Assembly (NCBI RefSeq): GCF_026151205.1
Contig: NC_087072.1
Span: forward strand, 18,460,103 to 18,524,102
Reading direction: 5' to 3'
Source: Bolinopsis microptera
Taxonomy: Eukaryota > Ctenophora > Tentaculata > Lobata > Bolinopsidae
DNA: 64,000 bases
Positions 48,160-64,000 of this stretch are shown here, piece after piece. The notes under the pieces were generated by a model. It searched no databases, was not told the origin of the DNA, and saw only the letters and a program-made list of their open reading frames with translations. A program made the position numbers and the translations under genes. Numbering within the stretch: the stretch's first letter is position 1; each line of letters starts with the position of its first letter.

Positions 48160-48775
48160 TATTACGGTTTGGGCGAGCGATTTAGAAAGAGCCGGAATGA
48201 CAGGCTAGGAGCGCCGCTCAAAAAACCTGGCCTGGACCGGGAGCCCTTAAACGTTTTGATTCAGATCACAATGTCAATCCTTCATAGCCCGGCGATACTG
48301 GGCCGCGCTCAGCCTGTCATTCCGCCGAATCTCTATTCGGCGAGATTCTATTCTATTATTATGAACGTAATAGCCGGCCTGAGCACTGAAGTCCCCAAAC
48401 AAATCTCGGCGAGGCCCAGTGATGCATCTCGCCGATCTACGGAAGATGCACGGCGCGGCCCAGTAGTGCATCGCGCTACAATTAAATTCCATGCCACCCA
48501 GAAAGGATTGACTTGCCAGGGTTTTAGTTAATAGTTATGAGGTAATTATAAGCCTAAATTGTGAAATTAGTGTGTTGTGTAAAAGATGAAAAGCAAGCAA
48601 AGCAATTTTATATTGCGTTACCCGGCACGTCAGTCGTCAATCCTTTACATAGCCACGCGTCTTCGCGTACTGCGTGACGCGCTTGTTACCTGTGCCATGC
48701 CGCCTTCGGTGGTCGCGCGCTACTCACAGGGGGGCTGAAACTTGACGGATGTTACTCATCTAAATTTCTTCATCA
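48160..48775 (-). repeat. GC-rich dispersed repeat, copy 2, inverted relative to copy 1
   Basis: CpG-rich segment with gggcgagcgattta near 48168, gtcattccgccgaat near 48317 and ttgacggatgttactc near 48757. Each is complementary to a segment of the copy at 38360-38905, in the reverse order. Frames open through this segment are a by-product of its GC content. Confidence 0.6.
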
Positions 48776-48904
48776 TCACTAATATCTGCAAAGTGTCATC
48801 GCACTACATGGAAAAATATACAGTAACTATTTCTCCATCAAATTTAAAAGTTATAATTTATCAAATATTAATCATAAATAACAACATCATTAAAAATTTT
48901 TAAT

Positions 48905-49385
48905 TTATTTATACTTCCCAGTGGAGTAAAGATTTATAAAACGTTTCTTTGCTACATAAGGATGAAACCAAATATAATCATTGTGTTTTTCCTTATTACT
49001 GACATGATTGGTACCTTCAATTCTTGTTAAAACTTCTTTCGAAACATTCCAAAAATGAAAGTCATTATGAATACATTTAGAAATCATATCCTTTTTAAAA
49101 CTTTCCAATCCAATTTTAAAACTCAAAACTGTCAAGCAGTTCTTTAACTCCGAATAGAAGGGAGTTTGTTCCAAAAAGGAACAACCCGCTCTGGAAGAAA
49201 AAAATACTGAAGATTCTTGACTTTTGTCACACTCTTACTACATCTATCGGATGAAACCAGATTAAGACCTGATCTGCTTGGTCTGAACAAGTCTGAACCA
49301 TAATCAGTCAAACCACTAATAACCTTAAAAGCTTCAATAAGGTCCCCAGCGTTGTCAAATTAAGGATTTCTAATCTACGGCTGTA
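48905..49385 (-). mobile_element. CR1/jockey-like LINE 3' end, copy A
   Basis: Reading the minus strand with small frameshifts gives the LINE C-terminal signature in order: YSRRLEILNLTTLGDLIEAF, then RVVPFWNKLPS, then FKIGLESFKKDM. The tail segment WFHPYVAKKRFINLYSTGK is nearly the same as in copy B at 52585, so the two are copies of one family. It has stop codons and lacks the catalytic RT region. Confidence 0.8.
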
Positions 49386-49548
49386 AGGAAAGTAAAAGTA
49401 AAGTAAAGTTTGCACTATGTGAAAAAATATATAATAAATATTTCCCCACCAACATTTATTATCTATCAAATACAATATTTAAAAACAATTTTATCAAAAA
49501 CAATTTTATCAAAAACAATCAACATGTGCAAGAACTAGACCATATGGC

Positions 49549-49944
49549 ATGCAAATACTAGGCCATAAACATTTTGAAAAGGAGCATACGAAACCCATTT
49601 TTAATAGGTTAAAAATTCTTACGGCTCAAAACTTGTACAAATATCACTGCATTTTAGAATTCTCTAAGATTATCAAGTACCACTGCCCATACTCCCTTTA
49701 TGAGGCTATCAACATTTCAAACCGTGCAACGAGTCTAACAGTTATTCTTCTAAATAAATCAAATACCTTTTTGTTTAATGCAGCAAAGCTTTGGAACACT
49801 GTTCATAAAAAAATTTTAACTTCAAGCAATTGTCTAGAAACTTCCATTAACTTGATAAAATTGAGAACGAAAGCACTATTAATACAATCACAGGCTGCTG
49901 ACTTAAAAGAGACTTGGACTCCAAACAATTTTAAGTTACAGTAA
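49549..49944 (+). mobile_element. LINE reverse-transcriptase C-terminal remnant, different family
   Basis: A 131-codon plus-strand frame includes KPIFNRLKILTAQNLYKYHC, then NKSNTFLFNAAKLWNTVHKK. A P-L/I-F-x-x-L-x-I-L-x-x-x-x-L-Y motif followed by G/A-x-K-x-W-N is usual at the end of LINE RT proteins. It runs opposite to the LINE copy at 48905 and shares no sequence with it. Confidence 0.65.
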
Positions 49945-50238
49945 TTTAATCTAATTGCAGCGGCACATAACATAATTTAAACTATTGCTATCATTATTGT
50001 ACTACAGACTGAAAATATCTCAGATCTATTTTGGGCGTTTTTAACAACTTGTAGTTGTAATTCTTAAATATTAGATATCCTAATTTATAACTTTTTAATC
50101 AGAGTGAATTAATAATTGATATTTGATAATTTATTTATTTGATAGTTTAGTCTGATATTGATATTAATATTGATTATATTGATATTGTTATTATTGAATG
50201 AAGCTAACTCCAGACATAAATAATACTACTTCTATTAA

Positions 50239-52265
50239 AGGACCAGTTAACTGAAAAATTTGTAGTCTCCAATTTGGCTAAGATTTAAATCAGCTGTGAC
50301 AAACTGGTAAAGAATCGTATCGCCGAAAGAACCAACTCTCTAGCGTACGTGTAACGCGTGTTATTGCAATAATAAGCTGTGGCCTCGTGACGTCACGAAG
50401 TCCCTCAGTGCGCGCTGGCATAGCGTAATACGTTGCAAATGTTTATCGTTGTCATTAAAACACGTGTTACTCACTCAAATTTTAGAATTATGACTATTAC
50501 CCGAGTTCTCCAAAATCCTTATAGTTTTGGCTATCATCCTAACTAAAGGAATAGCTGATTGGATGTACAGTGCTCACGTCATGATTTTAAACAGTGATAT
50601 AGGTTCTTGGACAGAGGCGGGTGAATGTACGGTTAGAAAGTTTCTGCTATTACAGTTCTTATGTCATATGTGATAATTTTGGATTGTTTTCATTGCTTAA
50701 TTACACAAGCAGGGAGACTGTACCGATTATTTTTCCCCAGTCCATGAAACTCTAACGAGTTTAAAAGGATCTAGATAAGTAGGAGCTAGTTTGTTCAATT
50801 CCGAGAGCAATTATATTTATAGCATAGCGAAATTTCTAACTTTAATCTGCATGTGTCAGCCAGTACAGGAGACAAGAAGTCTGGCTACTTTACGGCCGTT
50901 CCTCTGGGACCATTAGTAGAAGTAGCTTCTATCAGAACAGTGCCGTGGGAACAGAATTCCCGCCAAAATACCCGGTCTACCAAATAGTAATAGTGATTGG
51001 AGTGTACGGTGTGCGGTGTGTTACAGTTTTGAATTATACTTCGGCTTACCTAGCTGTTATCCTAATTGCATTATCATCGGTACATAACATAAATAAACTA
51101 CTGGTAAGTTTAAATACCAAGTGCAAACGTGTTCAGTCAATCGACCCACTGAACAAATATAGAATTTCCAAGATCCTATTATTCTTTTGCCATATATTAA
51201 TACGGCACGATCGATTGTTAGATGGTTAAACGACTATACAATTCTAAAACTATGAGCTAGCACTTTAATCTAAAAATACACTTTTTATATTACTCCTGAT
51301 TTTTACATTTCACGTAAAACATTGTCGCCACAGGTTGATCATGGACACTAACAGCTTAATTTGATATAAATGACTATGAGTTTCTCTAAAGTTAACTCTA
51401 AAGTTGTGTAATCCAGTCATTTATGGACATTTATGGAAATGAACCTGCAAATGTTCAGATACTCACGAAACTTTGCACAGACCTTCCCGAAGGTATGAAT
51501 AAACGATTTTCGTTTGGAGACATTTGTTTGACAGTGGAGAAAACCCAGGAGGACCACGCCCATATTGACCCAATAACGTAACCGACCCCTTGCTTCTGAA
51601 GGTCGTAGAGACTTCAAAATAGGCTTAAACGAAGCCACATATGCATGTTTATATAGGAGTTATCGAGCAACACATGGCCTAAAATCCTTACTTTTCGAGA
51701 AATTCGCCAAAAACCATTTTGGGCGTGGTGCTGAGCCCATTTTCGATAGGATCGTGATAGAGTCTTTAGACACTAGACAGGGTGCAAAAGAACCGCAATT
51801 AGCATATTAATATATGACTTACGAACAAACATATGCCTTAAAGTGCTTACTTTTTCAGTTATTGGCGAAAAACTGATTTTCGGTTCCAGAAATCATGCAA
51901 AACTATGGGTATCTGGTAAATTGGGCTATGAAGGCCCTAAAGGTTTTTGAATGTGTGCAAATTGTGCAGAATGGCCATGTTTATATACAACTTATGAAGC
52001 AACATGTACCCTAAATTACTTACTTTTCGAGTTATTCGGGGAAAAACATTGTATTATGTCCATTTTCTACCTGTAAAATACATTCTCACGAGCTCCTCTG
52101 CGCGCGCAAGGGACTTCGTGACGTCATCGCCAAAATAATACAAACGCTATTTACACGCGTTAGAGAGCAGTTAGAGATTTAGGAATTTCGACTCGTTGCT
52201 TAGTTTGCTATTTGTCACAATCTGTCAAAATATGAGTATAACTTTTTTTTCAGTTAACTGGTCCT
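50239..52265. mobile_element. TTAA-flanked DNA element B (2027 bp, non-coding, same design as element A)
   Basis: TTAA at 50235-50238 and 52266-52269 flanks inverted ends AGGACCAGTTAACTGAAAAA and complement. TGACGTCA lies 149 bases from the left end (50388-50395) and 139 bases from the right end (52119-52126), each followed inward by CGAAGTCCCT and GCGCGC. The interior from about 51640 to 52050 holds three diverged copies of a unit of about 170 bases containing atgtttatata, ttatcgagcaaca and cttacttttcgag. No transposase frame is seen. Confidence 0.8.
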
Positions 52266-52273
52266 TTAACAAA

Positions 52274-52462
52274 GGGACTTGGAGTATAAACGACCAATTT
52301 TGCATAATTGTCTTTCCAACCAAGAATTCAGGAGGCAAGGGTGGGTGCGTAAACTTTATGGTCTGCACTCTCAGATCCTGTATCACCCTGGATTCATTTC
52401 GACGTATTTTTGGTAAAAGTATACATATACTTTCTGGTCACTCTCTTGCTACTCCAAGTCCC
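52274..52462. mobile_element. Short MITE with 13-base perfect inverted ends
   Basis: gggacttggagta at 52274-52286 pairs with tactccaagtccc at 52450-52462; 189 bases in all. It lies five bases from the TTAA flank of element B. It is non-coding and no clear target duplication is seen. Confidence 0.6.
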
Positions 52463-52584
52463 CTAAGATATATGGTCTAAAGTTTGCACTAGTTATATTT
52501 ATAAAATATGTTTTTGTCTGCTTTAACTGATACTAAATAAAATTGTTGTTTTCTTGAAAATTGTTGTTTTCTTGATTATCCTAT

Positions 52585-53240
52585 TTTAAAAACTTTCCAG
52601 TGGAATAAAGATTTATAAAACGCTTCTTTGCCACATAAGGATGGAACCAAAGATAATTGTTATGTTTCTCTTTATTACTGACATAACTGGCTCCCTCAAT
52701 TCTTACTAAAACTTCATTAGAAACATTCCAAAAAAAGCAATCATTTGTAATACTTTTAGAAATCATATCTATCTTATATCCTTCTAATTTAATTTTAAAA
52801 CCTAAAACTGTCACAGAGTTCTTGACGTCCGGAGGGAGTTTGTTCCAATATGAGTACCCACCTCATCAATCAATCAGTCGGGTGAACCGCCTCTGGACGC
52901 TCTCCAGCTCCAAAACAGTCCCTTAACTTCCATGAGCCACAACTGGATTCCACAATTGGACACGATACTCTAGATGAGGTCTTATCAAAGCTTTATAGAT
53001 GGCTATCATTACACATTTTTCTCTAATTATCAAATTCCTTACAATCCAGCAAATCATACGATTTGCCTTGGAAAAACATGCTTTTATCTGTTCATTCCAA
53101 AGCAGGGAACTATGGGTAATAACCCCCAAATCTTTTTCCTGATCAGATACTCCAAGTTCTACGCCATTTGCTAAATAATTTAAGTTAGGGTTGCTATTAA
53201 GATTAATATAAACAACTTTACATTTGGCAGGATTCAACTC
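52585..53240 (-). mobile_element. CR1/jockey-like LINE, reverse-transcriptase 3' part, copy B
   Basis: The minus strand gives, in order, NPAKCKVVYINLN, EKDLGVITHSSLLWNEQI, ANRMICWIVRNLIIR, ALIRPHLEYRVQLWNP, then LESVQRRFTRLI, WNKLP and FKIKLEGYK. This is the end of a LINE reverse transcriptase: the region after the catalytic YxDD block and the C-terminal domain. Frames are broken after the first 104 codons. The 5' truncation point, near 53240-53262, is about 170 bases from the start codon of the intronless WD40 gene. Confidence 0.85.
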
Positions 53241-53430
53241 AAATACTCTCCCAATTTATGGCAAAATATAGATTAAGGCCAACATTTTCTGTGTATTTTG
53301 ATAATGATATAATTAAAGCTATTGATTTCAATTTTGAATCTATTTTTGCTTTCTTTTAGTGATTCCTTAATTTCAAAATTCTTTGTTAATTCTTGTCAAA
53401 ACTCACCAAACTTATTTGAAGCAGGTAAAA

Positions 53431-54485
53431 ATGATGGGTTCAGTGGCAGATTCATCTCGTGCTAGGCGGAAAAACTCCCTGGCAACCAATGCCAATATTG
53501 CTAACTACAAGCTAGATGGTAAACTGAAAATGCTTGCTTCGACTGAGGTCAACTCCCCAATATTGTGCAGTAAATATAGCTTCGATGGGAAGTATATTGC
53601 TTTTGGTTGCTCCAATGGGGACATAAAGATATATTTCACTCAGAACTATAACCACGTATACACCTTGACCCCTGAAGATGGGAAGAAACTTCCTGTAACT
53701 TGTATAAGATTCAGACAGAATGAAGGCCAAGACTTGTACGTCCTGACAGCTACATACTCGTCTGGGTATGTCAGGCTATGGTATGTAACTTCTAAGCAGA
53801 TGGGCAAAGAAATAAAGGAGATGTGGAGTTGTTTTGCTGTGACTTTAACCATAATTTCTCTAAATTTGCTACTGGTGGAGATGATTACAAGATAAGGATT
53901 TATGATGTAGAACGAATGGACTGTTTGAACCTGCTAAGTAAAGGGGAGAGCTTTGAAAGAATGGACGGTCATGCCAGTAGAGTCTTTGCAGTAAAGTATC
54001 ACCCTGACAATGAACATGTCCTGCTGTCCTGTGGCTGGGACAATACCATACAGATTTGGGATGACAGAGAGGGACATGCTGTTCGCAGGATATTTGGTGC
54101 CCATGTGTGCGGAGATGCACTGGACATGGATCCTGTATACTATCATGTGCTGACTGGAAGTTGGCGCCGAGACAACAGTCTCCAAGTTTGGGATTTTGAC
54201 TCTGGAAGACTTATCAAGAATGTCCCCTTACAAAGTCAGAGTTCTACAGAGAAAACGGTCTGTCATTTGTACTGTGCCAAATGGGCTGGTACAGATTTTA
54301 TTGCGTGTGGTGGAAGCGATAATAATGCATTGCGAGTTATTGAAAAATCCTCCATTCAAACGGTTGGAACATTAGAGGGACTGAGCCGAGGATGTTATAC
54401 TCTGGATTACATAGAAGTTAATAATGTTCCCTACATTACCTGTGCAAGTGGATCCAACATTTATTTCATGTCACTAAATGTTTAA
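53431..54485 (+). CDS. Intronless WD40 beta-propeller protein with one apparent frameshift
   Basis: The frame opens at ATG 53431 (or 53434) and runs to about 53819. The same protein then continues one frame over, from about 53817 to TAA 54483-54485, for about 351 residues in total. The two parts meet in aataaaggagatgtgg: one missing A in the AAA run would explain the break. WD40 features recur at 30-45 residue spacing: SPILCSKYSFDGKYIAFG, GDIKIYF, GYVRLWYV, KFATGGDDYKIRIYD, HASRVFAVKYHPD, TIQIWDD, NSLQVWDF. The length suits one seven-bladed propeller, a protein-interaction scaffold. No intron is visible although neighbouring genes are intron-rich, so it could be a retrocopy, and the break could be real decay or an assembly error. 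I cannot assign a named family. Confidence 0.75.
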
Positions 54486-55708
54486 TTTTTTTGGTTTGCT
54501 GGGTAAAATGTTGATAATCTAACAGCAAAAATGTTATTTTGTTCATTTCTTTTTCGTTTAACACTGCCAACAATAAGTATAAACTACTATTATTAAAGAC
54601 AGTATCTTTGGATTACAGCTAAGCTTCGAACTCTTGAACTCTGGATCAAAATTCTTTCGTGTACTCAGTCCTAAATCAAATGCCGAATATAATTAATGCC
54701 ATGCTTAAAAGTCCAGAGTTCGGTGGTTCAATGAATGTTTCAATGCATTGTATAAATTCAATGTATTGACTCTCAGAATGATTTTACTTTATCCAACTAG
54801 ATACAGATTTGGTTACAAAGCAGGTTAGGGATTAAATATCACGTTTAGGCTTTGGCAGTGTTGTATATTATATTAATAAATTTGCACAACTATGTATTCT
54901 TAAAGTTTTGACGTATGAAAATGTTAGCAGGTTATACATTTGGTTCATTGGAAATGTCACATATCGCCTTTACTTTGATTTCTATATGATATACTTAATT
55001 AATATAATGTAATGTGATTAATGGTACAATATATTCGGTACTGAGATTGCTAGCCAGGGTTTCTTCTGCATGAAATTCATTTTTATAAATTTTAATCGAT
55101 TTTGTCGTTAAATCTAATTCTTGAATCTTAACAACAATGAACAATGATCATTTGTACGGTTTGGGTGTTTTATGCATGTGACATCGATTCAAACGAATTT
55201 TCTAGATGAAATTATTGTGATGTTCTAAATTTTATCATCCAGCTTAGCTGGCGTGAACTGGATTTTTACAAATAGCAACTAGTTACCAAGTTAATCATTT
55301 TCCCTGATCCAATAACGTTAGATGTTTTGTTGTTGACCTGTACTTGATGTGTCAAAACAGTTCAAATAATCATATGTATCAAGACTGCAACATTCAGATT
55401 GTAGAGTTATTCAATGTACCATGTTGAACAATACTGGAATTATACCAATTGTTATTCAAAACTAAAATGAATTTCCTTAGTTTCTTCCTAAATCCTGTAC
55501 TAGATTCAAATGCATTGCACATAACAAGACTTTTTGTTGGATTTCTTAACAGTACTAATAACTTGTTCTAATAACCCATGCAATAAATACCATTTAAATC
55601 AAAATAATGCTATATTGGGTTGCACAAGAATGGATTGATTTTCTTCATGTATTCAAACAGTCCACAAACCATTAAAAACCTGTAGAGACATGAATTGAAG
55701 AGACATAT
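54486..55708 (+). other. 3' flank of the intronless WD40 gene and intergenic space
   Basis: Contains AATAAA at 54875-54880 and 55582-55587 and ATTAAA near 54593, any of which could end the WD40 transcript. It is otherwise AT-rich with no further features seen. No A-rich tail directly follows the stop codon. Confidence 0.4.
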
Positions 55709-63520
<7,812 letters not shown>

Positions 63521-63688
63521 GTAAGTAATTATCTTATTAAGTAATTACTACATTCCTTTAACTGGATATCTTAGAGTATACACCAGGTGGCATGTTTTAG
63601 TGCCCTCTTTTTTAAGGTAACATACAAGTGTTAGACATATAGACTGACGTTACATTATTTCTAAACTATCTTACTGGATGGCTTTTAA

Positions 63689-64000
63689 GGGGGCAGGGGG
63701 GGTCTTTATGAAATTTCTCTCGAAATTGATTTTATAGTTGTTTCTAATAGAGGGGAGTGATATCTATCTGCTACTTTTAGTCTTTTAGTCAAAGGTCAGC
63801 GCTCATGTGTAATTGTATTGCGCGAGCGATTTTCAATCGCGCGCCCTGAAAATCGAGTCTAAAAATCTATCTTCTCCTACATTTTTTGAGCAATCACCTT
63901 GAAACTTTCAGGATATGTTCTAAGGACCATTTAGAAACTTTTGCTCGTTTTAGAATTTTGAGATAGGCCTTTAACAAATTTTTATTCGATTTTGAAAATC
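63689..64000. mobile_element. Start of another TTAA foldback element, cut by the window end
   Basis: TTAA at 63685-63688 is followed by GGGGGCAGGGGGG and the same arm sequence as 59132-59480, in the same orientation, but missing about 40 bases near 63786. It runs to the window edge, reaching the attcgattttgaaaatc segment near the hairpin centre. It lies in the WDR intron after exon 14. Confidence 0.85.

Noticed and set aside
48169-48531. 120-codon frame in GC-rich sequence
   Set aside because: It lies wholly inside the dispersed GC-rich repeat and is open on the other strand too.

Overview
The window is nuclear DNA from an animal, most likely an invertebrate. Genes are split by GT-AG introns, there are AATAAA signals, and decayed LINE, mariner-type and TTAA-flanked elements and very long dinucleotide arrays are abundant. 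It contains no bacterial operon, CRISPR array or clear tRNA or rRNA gene. I cannot name the species; base composition is AT-rich, with a few CpG/GCGC-rich repeat islands.

Layout. (1) 123-1509, plus strand: the last four exons of a gene encoding a disordered, Arg/Ser- and Pro-rich protein of unknown family. (2) 2660-10600: a geneless stretch. (3) 10918-32503, minus strand: a complete ten-exon gene for a plexin-domain-containing (PLXDC/TEM7-like) single-pass membrane receptor, rebuilt exon by exon with every intron phase agreeing (421 residues). Its introns hold a small candidate plus-strand exon, a LINE tip, a C-tract foldback and very large simple repeats. (4) 34300-53260: mostly a repeat landscape. 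It has two TTAA-flanked elements with the same internal layout, a 2.6 kb unit ending in perfect 40-base inverted repeats, a CCCGGT-hexamer element, a 30-base tandem array, GC-rich repeats in inverted pairs, MITEs and at least four LINE remnants. A two-exon small gene (46211-46534) sits inside it. (5) 53431-54485, plus strand: an intronless WD40-propeller coding region with one apparent single-base frameshift. (6) 55709-63520 and beyond, plus strand: fourteen exons (860 codons) of a large WD40 protein resembling the WDR97/WDR87 group. Its introns carry a 982 bp mariner-type relic and a 726 bp near-perfect foldback element; a second copy of the foldback family begins at 63689.

No shared pathway links these genes. 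PLXDC proteins are cell-surface receptors, the two WD40 proteins are scaffold-type propellers, and the first gene looks like a cytoskeletal or scaffold tail. The most unusual material is in the non-coding DNA: mobile elements with precise shared architecture, and introns able to form long double-stranded RNA.
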